A DNA stretch of 64,000 nt, from the NCBI RefSeq assembly GCF_014384795.1, contig NZ_JACRSR010000003.1, positions 62,001 through 126,000 on the forward strand. Direction: 5' to 3'. The position numbers were made by a program, and so were the translations under genes. A model generated the notes under the pieces. That model saw only the letters and a list, made by a program, of their open reading frames with translations. It was not told the origin of the DNA and made no database searches. The stretch is from Gehongia tenuis (GTDB lineage: Bacteria > Bacillota > Clostridia > Christensenellales > NSJ-53). Below are positions 52,958 to 62,314 of the stretch, in pieces (within the stretch, counting starts at the first letter, position 1; each line of letters begins with the position of its first letter).

Positions 52958-53488
52958 ATGGGAAAGAATCTGGAGCTCAAAAAGCAGGTGGTTGCGGACA
53001 TCAAGGACAAGCTGGAACGCGCCGAGGGCGTGGTGCTGGTGGACTACCGCGGACTCACCGTGGCCGAAGTTACCGAGCTTCGCAACCAGTTCCGTGCGGC
53101 CAATGTGGAATACCGGGTGCTGAAGAACAACCTGATCTCCCTGGCGGCGAAGGAGCTTGGCATCGAGGGATTGGATACCTACTTGGAGGGTCCTACGGCG
53201 GTGGCTTTTGGCTATGAAGATCCTGTTGCCGCGGCCAAGGTGATGAACGCTTTCATTAAGAAGACGCAGAAAACCGAGATCAAGGCCGGTTTGCTGGGCA
53301 CGGAAGTTCTGGACGCCAAGGGCGTCAAGGCGCTGTCCGATCTACCCAGCCGCGAAGTGCTTATTGCCAAGATGCTGGGAAGCCTGCAAAGTCCCATTGC
53401 TGGACTTCTGGGCGTACTCAATGGAGTACCCCGTGCCTTCGTATGTGCGCTGGATGCGGTGCGCAAGCAGAAGGAAGAGACCGCATAA
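52958..53488 (+). CDS. rplJ: Ribosomal protein L10
   Basis: A 176-residue L10 that carries the L12 dimers of the stalk. It shows KKQVVADIKDKLERAEGVVL, VDYRGLTVAEVTELR and a C-terminal helix for L12 binding. ATG 52958 follows AAGGAGGTG; an upstream frame starting inside the leader at 52838 is not credible. It is controlled by the leader upstream. Confidence 0.96.
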   Translation: MGKNLELKKQVVADIKDKLERAEGVVLVDYRGLTVAEVTELRNQFRAANVEYRVLKNNLISLAAKELGIEGLDTYLEGPTAVAFGYEDPVAAAKVMNAFIKKTQKTEIKAGLLGTEVLDAKGVKALSDLPSREVLIAKMLGSLQSPIAGLLGVLNGVPRAFVCALDAVRKQKEETA

Positions 53489-53568
53489 TCCGGGCGATAC
53501 CGTTCCGGTAGGGGAATGTTCCCCGATTTACACTCAACATTACTAAGATTAAATGGAGGGAATTTAAA

Positions 53569-53949
53569 ATGACTCGTGAAGAAATCATGGAAGCTATTGC
53601 CCAGATGAACGTGCTGGAGCTCTCTGAGCTCGTTAAGGACATGGAGGAGAAGTTCGGCGTGAGCGCCGCTGCTCCCGTGGCCGTTGCTGCTGCTCCCGCT
53701 GCTGGGGCTGCCGCTGGCGGAGCTGCTGAGGAAGAGAAGACCGAGTTCGACGTGATCCTGAAGGATGTTGGCGCCGAGAAGATCAAGGTCATCAAGGTTG
53801 TGCGCGAGATCACCGGTCTGGGCCTCAAGGAAGCCAAGGCTCTGGTTGACGAGGCTCCCAAGCCCTTGAAGGAAGGCGCTTCCAAGGAAGATGCCGAGAA
53901 GATCAAGGCTCAGCTGGCTGAGGTGGGCGCCACCGTCGAAGTTAAGTAA
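53569..53949 (+). CDS. rplL: Ribosomal protein L7/L12
   Basis: A 126-residue stalk protein: the N-terminal dimer domain ([20 protein letters not shown]), an Ala/Gly/Pro hinge ([14 protein letters not shown]) and the C-terminal factor-binding domain ([20 protein letters not shown]). The ATG follows GGAGGG. A strong terminator then ends the operon, and rpoB is not present downstream. Confidence 0.97.
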   Translation: MTREEIMEAIAQMNVLELSELVKDMEEKFGVSAAAPVAVAAAPAAGAAAGGAAEEEKTEFDVILKDVGAEKIKVIKVVREITGLGLKEAKALVDEAPKPLKEGASKEDAEKIKAQLAEVGATVEVK

Positions 53950-53961
53950 GATCCTAAAAGA

Positions 53962-53997
53962 AAGAGGCAGGTTTGATCACCTGCCTCTTATTTTTTT
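53962..53997 (+). terminator. Terminator of rplJL
   Basis: AAGAGGCAGGT/ACCTGCCTCTT, loop TTGATC, followed by ATTTTTTT. Confidence 0.95.
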
Positions 53998-54191
53998 GCA
54001 TTAGCTTTTACCGCTCCTTGTTATATGATGCCCAGGGGATATCAGGCGCCGTCTTTTGTCAGGCACGCAGGGATCCTGCTTCGCCAAGGAAACGCATACA
54101 CGGAGCGATGAGGGCGCGTTCCAGGCCGCCCGTTCGCTAAATGGTTCCTGAACCGGACAAAAATATTTGGGTGTCCAGACACTGGAACTTC

Positions 54192-55442
54192 TTATTGATC
54201 CAGTTCACAGGGATAGCGCTTCTTGAGATAGATCGTCATGAGAATGGTGACGAAGATCAGAATGGAAGATAAAATGAAGATCGGGCGGTATCCGCCGAAA
54301 ATACTGTTCCGAAACAGGTCGATGACCACGCCCCAAATCAGAGCACCAATACCGGCGCCCACATCGTAGGAGGCCAGGTAGGTGGAATTGGCCGTGCCGC
54401 GGCGGGTGCGGGGTACCCCGGAGAGAGCCAGCACATTCAGATTTGGCCAGCAGAAACCGCAGCCAATACCATAGACGGCCGCCGAAATATACAGTAGGGC
54501 GGTGGAGTTGATAAAGGCCATGAGCAGATAGCTGACGATGATAACGGAGAAGCTCATAATGAGCATGTTGTATTGGCCGAACCGCGAGGAGAGCCTTCCG
54601 CCAAAAAGCCGAACAAGCAGCATAAAGATGGCTTGAATGACAAAGTAGAAACTGACGTTTGCCAGCCCCAAAGAAGTGGCAAAAAGGGAGAGAAAGTTCA
54701 CCGAAGTGGCCGTACAGATGGCAATCATGATGGTGAGCACACCCGAGGGCATGCTCTTTTTCTCAAAGAATTTCCAGATACCCTTGTATTGATCGGGGGA
54801 GACCGGCGTTTCCTCCGCGTCCTCCCGGGCGACCTTCTCCAGAAAGGCGGGACTTTTCTCGTAGCGCAGGGTCATCAAGATGGTGAAGGATACGATCACC
54901 GCAACGATGGAGCAGATAAATACTATGTTGGGATTTATCTCAATGAGAGCCAGACCCACTGCGGGGCCCACGGCAATGGCCAAGGAGGTGAACAGGCCGT
55001 AGTAGCCGACGCCTTCTGCCATTCGGCTCTTGGGCAGGACATCCACCACCATGGTTCCTGTAGTGATGGTGGTGGCGGAGGCTCCGAAACCCTGAACCAT
55101 GCGGAAGCAGACCGTCAGTGCAACGATGGGAAAGGATATGTACCCGAAAAGCGGAATGCCCAGCAGGATGAGACCGACGATGCCCACGATCAGGCGGCCT
55201 TTTTTGTCAATGATGTTCCCAGCCACGAAACGAACCAGCATGGCACAGATGGTGTAGCCCGTGGCTACGCTTCCGATCATGGTTGCACTGCTGCCCAATT
55301 GTTCCAAATAGATGGGGAAGGAGGAGATCAGCATCTGAATGCAAATATTTGCAAACAGGGCCAAGGAGCCTACCTTGATGAAGTCTTTTGTCCAGAGCTT
55401 CTCCTGATAAGGGTTTCTTGTTGCCAAGAATTTTTTAAACAT
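54192..55442 (-). CDS. MFS transporter
   Basis: A 416-residue major facilitator with twelve membrane helices. The motif GNIIDKKGRLIVG between helices 2 and 3 is the conserved loop (D-x-x-GRR type), and a long central cytoplasmic loop of about 35 residues separates the halves. It resembles the AraJ/YfcJ-like drug or sugar efflux group; substrate is unknown. ATG 55442 is preferred since GGAGGAG lies six bases before; an in-frame ATG at 55457 overlaps that site. It faces the ribosomal operon. Confidence 0.9.
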   Translation of the reverse strand: MFKKFLATRNPYQEKLWTKDFIKVGSLALFANICIQMLISSFPIYLEQLGSSATMIGSVATGYTICAMLVRFVAGNIIDKKGRLIVGIVGLILLGIPLFGYISFPIVALTVCFRMVQGFGASATTITTGTMVVDVLPKSRMAEGVGYYGLFTSLAIAVGPAVGLALIEINPNIVFICSIVAVIVSFTILMTLRYEKSPAFLEKVAREDAEETPVSPDQYKGIWKFFEKKSMPSGVLTIMIAICTATSVNFLSLFATSLGLANVSFYFVIQAIFMLLVRLFGGRLSSRFGQYNMLIMSFSVIIVSYLLMAFINSTALLYISAAVYGIGCGFCWPNLNVLALSGVPRTRRGTANSTYLASYDVGAGIGALIWGVVIDLFRNSIFGGYRPIFILSSILIFVTILMTIYLKKRYPCELDQ

Positions 55443-55752
55443 AGAATACTCCTCCATAAAAATTCAACACAAACCCTATTTTAGCGCATAAAAATTACTT
55501 TGTAAATGTCAAACCTACAAATATTGAATATTCTTGATATTTATTTTTTACCATGGTCAAGGAATAGGAAAAATGAATGATTTACTGTAATTTTTTTATA
55601 TGGAATCCCCGAATTCAAACTTCTGCCTTCGCATATTGAAGCCAAGAAATCCTGCTTCGATGAGAGAGTAGCCTACGCAGTCATCGGGAAAGAAAGAATA
55701 TTCCGAACATACCCGCTGCTGCGGCCGATCAAGGCTGGAGTTGGATCTCTTT
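55443..55752. other. Intergenic region between MFS and phospholipase D-like genes
   Basis: The right-hand two thirds are AT-rich near 55470-55600 and should contain the MFS promoter (minus strand), though no strong -35/-10 pair was found. On the minus strand 55596-55740 reads openly as a protein-like tail with VCSEYSFFPDDCVGYS; it has no start with a ribosome binding site and may be a gene remnant. Confidence 0.4.
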
Positions 55753-57192
55753 TTACAACATGTAATCAAAAAGAGGGGCAACCGTGGAGACGACGCGAAT
55801 AAGAGCACGTTTAAGCCATGAGACCTTTCCGGCGAGAATTCCAGGGCGGTGAATGTAGGTGTAATCTCTGCGATTAATCTCCAGAGAGCGGTCGAAATAG
55901 GGGGTCAGTTTGCTGGTCAGGTGTTCCGTGAAGGGTTCACTGTCAATAACCAGCATGGTTTCCGTACTGAGGTAGGAACTGCGGGATTCCATGTTGAAGC
56001 TGCCCACCGCTGTAAGGCGCTTTCCGAAAATGAGGGTTTTGGCATGGATGGAATCGGGCCCCTGATATTCAAAGATGGTCATACCGCCTTTGACCAGCCG
56101 CCTGCGATGACGGATATATCCCGAATAAGCCGGGATGTTGGGGGTTGCAGCCATGGAATTGGTGAGCAGCGTTACCTGTGAAGGCAAACGTTTTTGCTTG
56201 AGGTAGGAGAGCATGCTCCGGGTGGGAATAATATAGGGACTTTGAATAAAGATACCCTCGGAGGTTCCGTTGATGAGCTGAGCCAGTTCCCACCAGCACC
56301 AGGGTTCCTTGCTCATGCGGGCGATGGGGTTATGAATCAGTGTGACATTTCGGGTGGAATAGCTGATATCCGCCCAAGGGATGGGCTGAAACAGATCCGC
56401 CTGACGGCGCCTCCCATCCTCGAGGAATGCCCGAAGCTGTTCCTGCATGGCCTTGCCGCGAAGCCGGCTGATCCGGCCCGCAATCTTTTGGGCGGGCGCG
56501 CAGTAAGGACAGTTGAAAAGCTCCTCAAAATAGTCGGCGATCTGACGGACCGCACTGTTTGAGGAGGGATGCTCCAGAATGCTGTACACCACGACGTCCC
56601 GATCCTGGGTGGGAATATTGGCGGTGGTGCGGAAGAAACGGTTGCCGATATTTCTCCCGCCCAAAATGGCAAGCTCATCGTCAACAACCATAAACTTGTC
56701 GTGCATACGATTGTTGAAAACCCAGGGTCTCAGCAGCTGGAAGGGTTCGTAGAGGCGCAGTTCAATATTGGAATGAATTTCAAAAGCATGAATCACATCT
56801 TCCATGTCCCCTTTGAGTCCATGGAAGAAACCGTCCAACACCATGCGCACATGAACGCCCCGGTCCGCCGCATCCAAAATGGCGGCCAGGAAAAGCTTGG
56901 AGGTCTCCCCGGGCAGAATGGCGTGGTAAGCAACAACCAGCGTCTTTTGCGCCCGCCGGATAAGATCGAGGCGGGCCCTCAGGCCTTCCGAAGGGGTGTC
57001 CACCAGACAAACCCGGTCCTCGCCATCGCCATCCCCGTAAAACCTTTGAGGACGATGGCTTTTTTGATATGAATCGCTCACCTTGGAGGGGGAACGAAAG
57101 ATGAGCACACCCAGCAGCATCACGTAACATACGAAAACGACCAGCGCCGTTCGAATGCCGCGCCAAAGCCCTTTGGGCAGAAAAAGACTCAT
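55753..57192 (-). CDS. Phospholipase D-family protein (cardiolipin synthase-like)
   Basis: A 479-residue protein with one N-terminal membrane segment (TALVVFVCYVMLLGVLIF) and two phospholipase D domains. The first HKD motif is complete, in RMHDKFMVVDDELAILGGRN. The second is IHAKTLIFGKRLTAVGSFN: the His and Lys are kept but the Asp position is Gly. ClsC/YmdC-type cardiolipin synthases are the closest match in layout. ATG 57192 follows AAAGGA by about eight bases; ATG 57201 is too near. It would act at the membrane on phosphatidyl lipids; activity needs checking because of the missing Asp. Confidence 0.87.
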   Translation of the reverse strand: MSLFLPKGLWRGIRTALVVFVCYVMLLGVLIFRSPSKVSDSYQKSHRPQRFYGDGDGEDRVCLVDTPSEGLRARLDLIRRAQKTLVVAYHAILPGETSKLFLAAILDAADRGVHVRMVLDGFFHGLKGDMEDVIHAFEIHSNIELRLYEPFQLLRPWVFNNRMHDKFMVVDDELAILGGRNIGNRFFRTTANIPTQDRDVVVYSILEHPSSNSAVRQIADYFEELFNCPYCAPAQKIAGRISRLRGKAMQEQLRAFLEDGRRRQADLFQPIPWADISYSTRNVTLIHNPIARMSKEPWCWWELAQLINGTSEGIFIQSPYIIPTRSMLSYLKQKRLPSQVTLLTNSMAATPNIPAYSGYIRHRRRLVKGGMTIFEYQGPDSIHAKTLIFGKRLTAVGSFNMESRSSYLSTETMLVIDSEPFTEHLTSKLTPYFDRSLEINRRDYTYIHRPGILAGKVSWLKRALIRVVSTVAPLFDYML

Positions 57193-57296
57193 AATTCCCA
57201 TCCTTTCGACATAGTGATTATATCACTCCAGCCAGGGAAGATCAAATGCGACAGTTTTGCATGAAAATAAAAGCTTATTTTCTTTGAAACACCCTC

Positions 57297-57325
57297 TTGA
57301 ATTTTACATTTTGATCAAGTATACT
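57297..57325 (+). promoter_or_regulatory. Promoter of the oxidoreductase-alcohol dehydrogenase pair
   Basis: TTGAAT (57297-57302), 17 bases, TATACT (57320-57325), about 49 bases before the start codon. Confidence 0.78.
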
Positions 57326-57373
57326 GAAATCAGGATAGAAGATTTTTCTATCCAAGGTTGGGAGGTGTTTCCC

Positions 57374-58357
57374 TTGCACAAGCGCTACCGTTGGGCTGTG
57401 ATCGGCACAGGCACCATCGCCCGCAAGTTCTTATCCGATCTGTCCAGGATTCCGGAAGCTGAAGTTTATGCGGTTTGTTCCCGCAGTCTCAGCAGGGCCC
57501 GGGAGTTTGGAGAGGACTATGGGGCAACCGCATTCTATGACGATGTGCTGGCGATGGCGGAGGATCAAAATGTGGATATTGTCTACGTTGCGACGCCGCA
57601 CACGGAGCATTTTGGCAATGCGATAACCTGCATGGAAAATGGAAAGGCCGTACTGGTGGAAAAACCCATGGCGGTCAATGGCGGGCAGGCCCGCAAGATG
57701 ATGGAATGCGCGAGAAGAAACAATGTTTTCTTGATGGAAGCCATGTGGAGCCGGCTGTTTCCGGCATTTCGTACGCTGGTCAAATGGGTAGCGATGGGAC
57801 GCATGGGACAGATCAGGAATATCAGTGCGGACTTTGGATTCCTTAACACCCACGGGCCGGAGGAACGGCTGCTGAATCCCGTATTGGGCGGCGGCGCCAC
57901 CCTCGATGTTGGACCCTATGTGATATGGGCGGCTGCGTCGCTGGTGGGGCTTCCCGCCAAGGTGCAGGCCATGGGCAGATTGGGTGAGACCGGTGTGGAT
58001 GAACACACCATCATCAATCTTCAGCATTCCATGGGCGTGACTTCCCAGCTCATGTGCGGCATTGATGGCAAGACACCGCAGCAGCTTATCATCACGGGTA
58101 CGGAAGGTTGGATTTGGGTTCCTGATTTCTGGCATGCGGATACGCTGATCTATCAGCCAAGAGGGGAGAGCGACGAAGAGGTGCTGTCCTTCCCTTATGA
58201 GGGACTGGGCTACCAATTCCAGATCAATGAAGTGATGGACTGTGTTTCGAAAGGCTTTACGGAATCGCCGAGGGTTCCTCTGTCGATGTCCGTATCCATC
58301 ATGGAGGTCATGGATGAGGTGCGGCGCCAAATCGGCGTGCGCTATGCAATGGATTAG
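57374..58357 (+). CDS. Gfo/Idh/MocA-family oxidoreductase
   Basis: A 327-residue NAD(P)-dependent sugar-type oxidoreductase. The N-terminal Rossmann domain has AVIGTGTIARKFLSDL, and VLVEKPMAVNGGQARKM includes the catalytic Lys of the EKP motif. The C-terminal alpha/beta domain carries GGGATLDVGPYVIWAAASLV. TTG 57374 is the start, with GGAGGTG five or six bases upstream; a longer frame from 57257 lies in the promoter region. Substrate is unknown; dihydrodiol or myo-inositol type members exist. It is 33 bases before the alcohol dehydrogenase gene. Confidence 0.9.
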   Translation: MHKRYRWAVIGTGTIARKFLSDLSRIPEAEVYAVCSRSLSRAREFGEDYGATAFYDDVLAMAEDQNVDIVYVATPHTEHFGNAITCMENGKAVLVEKPMAVNGGQARKMMECARRNNVFLMEAMWSRLFPAFRTLVKWVAMGRMGQIRNISADFGFLNTHGPEERLLNPVLGGGATLDVGPYVIWAAASLVGLPAKVQAMGRLGETGVDEHTIINLQHSMGVTSQLMCGIDGKTPQQLIITGTEGWIWVPDFWHADTLIYQPRGESDEEVLSFPYEGLGYQFQINEVMDCVSKGFTESPRVPLSMSVSIMEVMDEVRRQIGVRYAMD

Positions 58358-58390
58358 ACACCCCATGACACCTTGAAGGAGGTGGTACCG

Positions 58391-59575
58391 TTGGACGACT
58401 TCGAGTTTTTGAGCCCCACCAAGATTATCTTCGGTAGAAATACCGTGGAGAAGGTGGGGTTGGAGGCGGCCCGCTGGGGCAGGAAGGCTTTGCTCCATTA
58501 TGGCGGAAAAAGCGCCCTGAAGAGTGGCTTGATTCAAAGAGTGAAGGATTCTCTGATCGCTCAGGACATCAAGGTCATCGAGGTTGGCGGTGTGGTACCC
58601 AATCCGAGACTCGCACTGGTGCGCGAATGCATCGACCTGGTGCGAAAAGAGAAGATCGATTTGATCATTGCCGTCGGCGGCGGAAGCGTGATTGACTCCG
58701 CCAAAGGCATCGCGATGGGCGCGGTGTATGAAGGTGATGTTTGGGACTTTTACAAAGGCAAAATCCCGGAGGCGGCATTGCCCATAGGCGTGGTTCTTAC
58801 CATCCCGGCAGCGGGTAGTGAAGCTTCGAACAGCAGCGTCGTTACCGACACCGATGGTGAGGGCGGCTGGAGAAAGCTGGGCGCCAAAGGTGAGGCTTAC
58901 AAACCGAGATTTGCCATTCTTGACCCAGAGCTGACGTATACGCTCCCGGCCTATCAAACGGCTGCAGGTGGCGTGGACATCATGGCTCATGTGATGGAAC
59001 GATATTTTACCAACACACCGGATGTGGATTTGACCAGCCGTCTGTGTGAAGGGGTACTGAAAACGATGATTCAGCAGTTGCCCATTGCCCTCACGGATCC
59101 GGAAAATTATGCGGCTCGTGCACAGATCATGTGGGCGAGCACGCTGGCCCACAACGGATTGTTGGACACGGGCAGGGCCACCGATTGGGCCTCTCACCGC
59201 ATGGAGCATGAGTTATCAGCAAAATGGGATGTAACCCACGGCGCGGGTTTGGCCGTGATGTTTCCCGCCTGGATGAAATACGTGTCTCCGAAAAAGACGA
59301 AACAGTTTGTGGAGTTTGGAAACCGGGTATTTGGTTTGGACGTTGACGTATATCATCCTGAGAGAACAGCAAGGGAAGGGATCAGCCGCCTGGAGGCCTT
59401 CTTCAAATCGCTGGGAATGCCCACCAGCATTCGCGACCTGGTGGAAGGTGAAGTGACGGACGATGATCTTCGGAGCATGACCGAGCGATGTGCAATCAAT
59501 CCCGATGGCACTTTGGGCGGACTTGTGAAGCTGACCCGGGAGGACATCTATCAAATCTACAAGTTGGCCTATTGA
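58391..59575 (+). CDS. Iron-containing alcohol dehydrogenase (butanol dehydrogenase-like)
   Basis: A 394-residue group III Fe-ADH with an N-terminal NAD(P) domain (PTKIIFGRNTVEKVG; AVGGGSVIDSAKGIA) and a C-terminal all-helical metal domain. The metal ligands are in GGVDIMAHVMERYF and the later DWASHRMEHELS plus THGAGLAV segment. It resembles BdhA/YugJ of Clostridia, which reduce aldehydes with NAD(P)H. TTG 58391 follows AAGGAGGTG by six bases. It is co-transcribed with the Gfo/Idh/MocA gene and closed by a strong terminator. Confidence 0.92.
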   Translation: MDDFEFLSPTKIIFGRNTVEKVGLEAARWGRKALLHYGGKSALKSGLIQRVKDSLIAQDIKVIEVGGVVPNPRLALVRECIDLVRKEKIDLIIAVGGGSVIDSAKGIAMGAVYEGDVWDFYKGKIPEAALPIGVVLTIPAAGSEASNSSVVTDTDGEGGWRKLGAKGEAYKPRFAILDPELTYTLPAYQTAAGGVDIMAHVMERYFTNTPDVDLTSRLCEGVLKTMIQQLPIALTDPENYAARAQIMWASTLAHNGLLDTGRATDWASHRMEHELSAKWDVTHGAGLAVMFPAWMKYVSPKKTKQFVEFGNRVFGLDVDVYHPERTAREGISRLEAFFKSLGMPTSIRDLVEGEVTDDDLRSMTERCAINPDGTLGGLVKLTREDIYQIYKLAY

Positions 59576-59613
59576 CCGACTTGGGCTTCGGATGGAGCAA
59601 CAAGTGCATATTG

Positions 59614-59647
59614 AAAAGCGGCCGCATCATCGATGCGGCCGCTTTTT
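59614..59647. terminator. Bidirectional terminator between the alcohol dehydrogenase and PHP genes
   Basis: A 15-bp stem (AAAAGCGGCCGCATC and its complement around ATC) flanked by T residues on the right and A residues on the left. Confidence 0.93.
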
Positions 59648-60462
59648 TAGGAGCGCAGCTGTAAAAGGGCTAAGGGCGTTTGCGTTTCGCCGATCCGGGT
59701 GGCTTGAAAATCACCATGGCAATCGGAACCGGCGGTGATAAAAAGTCCGTGATCCCGACAAATGGCGAGGCAGGTTTCGGTTACGGCATCGCTGTGGGCG
59801 GGATAGTAACATTCGATTCCGTCCAGTCCCAAGGTCAGAAGGTTCTCAACCTTGGCCCGGAAATGGGACATACTGATGTTGCGGATCACCTTGCCAGGAT
59901 GGGCCAATACGGCATAGCCGCCCGCCCGGTGAATGGCCCGGCACACCTCCTCTACCTCGGGAAAGCCGGCCTCGCCATAGGTGATATGGTAGCGGTCATA
60001 ACAGCGAAATCCTTCATGAAGCTGCTGCGTGATCCCGCATTCCATAAGGTAGTGAAGCGCTTTCCAACCTCCTCCGTTTTTTGGCATACGATAACGGGTA
60101 TAGGCGGCTAGGGAGACCGGTTCTCCCGCAGATTCCATAGCCGCGATGAGATCCACACTCATCTGGTCAAGACAATAACGGCTATGGGCTACAAAGTCCT
60201 TGAAGGATGTGTCCTCCAGATCCACATCATATCCCAGGATATGATAGTCCACGGCCTGATGAAGGCTGTCCAGTTCCACGGCGGACAGACAGTCAAGACC
60301 TGCGCCGGCACAGAGGGACACCAACTCACGACTGCCGTCCAGGGCATTATGATCGGCGATGGCCAGCAGGGATACTTTTGCCTGAAGCGCGGCTTTCACA
60401 ATTTCCCCAGGAGTCATGGTACCATCGGAATAACAGGAATGGATATGCAAATCTCCGTACAT
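59647..60462 (-). CDS. PHP-domain phosphoesterase
   Basis: A 271-residue PHP-fold protein of the kind found at the N terminus of DNA polymerases and alone as a phosphoesterase (TrpH/YciV, 3',5'-nucleoside bisphosphate phosphatase). Metal-binding motifs are DLHIHSCYSDGTM, AIADHNALDG, AVELDS, GGYAVLAHPGKV and TAGSDCHGD. ATG 60462 is preferred over the adjacent TTG, since GGAGG is seven bases away. It is translationally coupled to the membrane protein upstream (TGATG overlap). The substrate is likely a nucleotide, but is not proven. Confidence 0.92.
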   Translation of the reverse strand: MYGDLHIHSCYSDGTMTPGEIVKAALQAKVSLLAIADHNALDGSRELVSLCAGAGLDCLSAVELDSLHQAVDYHILGYDVDLEDTSFKDFVAHSRYCLDQMSVDLIAAMESAGEPVSLAAYTRYRMPKNGGGWKALHYLMECGITQQLHEGFRCYDRYHITYGEAGFPEVEEVCRAIHRAGGYAVLAHPGKVIRNISMSHFRAKVENLLTLGLDGIECYYPAHSDAVTETCLAICRDHGLFITAGSDCHGDFQATRIGETQTPLALLQLRS

Positions 60463-61055
60463 CAACCATCCTCCTTCAGCGCATGGGATGATAAAAGCTG
60501 AGTAATTTCATCCAGAGAAAATTCTTTTTCACAGACTTGATCATATTGGTAAGCACTTACATTATTATTATACAAGGCTTTAGTAGGCACAAAGAATAGA
60601 TAAGGCGCTGTGACGATAGCGAGCACCAGGGACAGTATCCGCCGGACTCTTGGACTCGGAGCGGCTCTTCGGAACGTGATAAAATAATTGAACACATAAA
60701 TGAGCGCGCCGGAAAAAATGGTCACCAGCAGTACAAATATAAAACCGCAGATGCTGCTGAAAGGATTGAGGGATATGGGCAAGGCGATGTTTTCATACCA
60801 CCAGGCGGAAGTGCCCGTTGACGCCCACAGCAAAAGTGCACCGCCCAGAAGATCGGCTAAAAAGCCAAACAGCCAAATCCATAGAATTGTGCGCCGGTAA
60901 AGCTTTCCCTTATCCGTCAGATGCAGCGCCGCCATGGCGATCCACAGTACCGCACTGTCCAGCGCGAAGTTCACCGGCAGGGCGATGAGCCAGGCGGCGG
61001 GGAAAATGATGAGCAGCCAGATGGGAAAATAAACATTGTAAAGCTTGTCTTTCAT
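60462..61055 (-). CDS. Hypothetical membrane protein
   Basis: A 197-residue protein with five predicted membrane segments (about 10-28, 33-45, 57-76, 103-122 and 140-160) and a polar C-terminal tail of about 30 residues. I do not recognise the family. It overlaps the GNAT stop by four bases (ATGA) and its own stop overlaps the PHP start, so the three genes form one coupled operon. The membrane protein may link the PHP enzyme and the acetyltransferase to a surface process; this is speculation. Confidence 0.82.
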   Translation of the reverse strand: MKDKLYNVYFPIWLLIIFPAAWLIALPVNFALDSAVLWIAMAALHLTDKGKLYRRTILWIWLFGFLADLLGGALLLWASTGTSAWWYENIALPISLNPFSSICGFIFVLLVTIFSGALIYVFNYFITFRRAAPSPRVRRILSLVLAIVTAPYLFFVPTKALYNNNVSAYQYDQVCEKEFSLDEITQLLSSHALKEDG

Positions 61056-61558
61056 GTCTCACCCCGATCGAGCTCCAGTCCCATGTAACACGGGGTGTAG
61101 GGCAGCTCGGAAGAAACTTTTTCTCCGATCTCGGTGAAGCCATAGGATTTGTACCAATCCTTGAGCTTGGCATTCTCATTGATGACGACAATATCCAGGG
61201 TGGGCGCGCCCAACGCCCGGGCGGCAATTTCTCCATGCTGAACCAGAGCGCGCCCATATCCGCGGTGACGATACTCGGGCTGAACGGCGACGAGTTCCAG
61301 CATGGCAGGGCTGCTCTCGCGGCTGGGCGGCAGGAGGCAGGCGCATCCGGCCAGATGATCCGCTTCGAAAAGACCAAAAAGCAGACCTCCCTTGGATCTT
61401 CTGGCTTCAAGATCTTCCGCACGAATGAAAGCGGCATACTGGGGGCAGTTTTCCGACGTGATGCCATAGCGCCTGGCGATAGCGAGGAAGGATTCCCGAA
61501 TAAGCCGGGCGCATTCAGGCAGCTGTTCAGACGACAGTTCACGGATCGCAAAGGACAA
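61052..61558 (-). CDS. GNAT-family N-acetyltransferase
   Basis: A 168-residue GNAT with the acetyl-CoA pyrophosphate loop HRGYGRAL and the C-terminal NAKLKDWYKSYGFTEIG. These proteins transfer acetyl groups to amines, antibiotics or protein ends; the substrate is unknown. TTG 61558 is chosen because AGGTG is about six bases away; the GTG at 61567 overlaps it. It starts the GNAT-membrane-PHP operon. Confidence 0.88.
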   Translation of the reverse strand: MSFAIRELSSEQLPECARLIRESFLAIARRYGITSENCPQYAAFIRAEDLEARRSKGGLLFGLFEADHLAGCACLLPPSRESSPAMLELVAVQPEYRHRGYGRALVQHGEIAARALGAPTLDIVVINENAKLKDWYKSYGFTEIGEKVSSELPYTPCYMGLELDRGET

Positions 61559-61779
61559 AGAATACACCTCCCCAAAATCTTTATAGCTTCATTGTACACT
61601 CTAAAAAAGACCTTGAACAGGTGTTGGAGAAAATAATTCATTTGTTAAAGACATTTTGGGCCGCGGTGCCGCGATACCTGGACCCGCCTTTGCGGCGGCA
61701 ACGATGGCGTGCAGACGGTCATTCAAGCTGAGCGGCGGAGTGCTGCATCCGAACAGGGCAAGAAACGCTGCATAGAGTT

Positions 61780-62253
61780 TTAGTAGCCGCTAGCAGTATA
61801 CGCCATCTCGTTGACGAGGACCGCATCAGCGCGGGAGGCCAAATAGAGATCATAAGGCGTGGAGCCAGCGTACTCCACCCTGTACAGGGTGCCTCCCCGA
61901 CGGTAGATGGCGGTGCCCTCATTGCCGTGGAAGCTCAGGGTTGCGATCAGATCCTTTCCGGCATAGAATCGATAGGTGCAGGGAAGCTGAACCGCCCACT
62001 CGTCGTCGGGCACCCGATCGGTGATCTTGGCCTCGGTGAAAGCGTTGACCAGGGCGCCGACTTCATCGGGGTCCTCCACCACCTTGCTGGCTGCACGGCC
62101 GGAGGCTGGCGTCAGGGTGATCTCAATGCGATCCACCTTGGCACCGGTGGCGGGGCTGATGGGGCTTTCCGGTCCGCGGTCCAGATTCAGCGCAGCGAAA
62201 CCCACAAGCACTGCTCCAAGGGTAAGAATTGTTCCCACCATCCATTTTTTCAT
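61780..62253 (-). CDS. Hypothetical secreted or membrane-anchored protein
   Basis: A 157-residue protein with an N-terminal hydrophobic segment (MVGTILTLGAVLVGFAAL) that is probably a signal or anchor, then a short extracytoplasmic domain. It contains IEITLTPASGRAASKVVEDPDEV and WAVQLPCTYRFYAGKDLIA, similar to small Clostridia proteins of unknown function. It has no lipobox. The gene follows the potD terminator and has about 60 bases of its own leader. Confidence 0.78.
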   Translation of the reverse strand: MKKWMVGTILTLGAVLVGFAALNLDRGPESPISPATGAKVDRIEITLTPASGRAASKVVEDPDEVGALVNAFTEAKITDRVPDDEWAVQLPCTYRFYAGKDLIATLSFHGNEGTAIYRRGGTLYRVEYAGSTPYDLYLASRADAVLVNEMAYTASGY

Positions 62254-62314
62254 CCGAACCGCCTCCCATCTTTTCCTTGTTAAAAGTAGGACGATGGGAA
62301 TAAGGGAAAAGTTG

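Noticed and set aside
54000..54190. Regulatory RNA after the rplL terminator
   Set aside because: Only a 5-bp hairpin (GTGTC/GACAC) is seen; no promoter or conserved motif.
55596..55808. 70-codon minus-strand gene
   Set aside because: It overlaps the end of the phospholipase D-like gene and lacks a ribosome binding site; at most it is a gene remnant.
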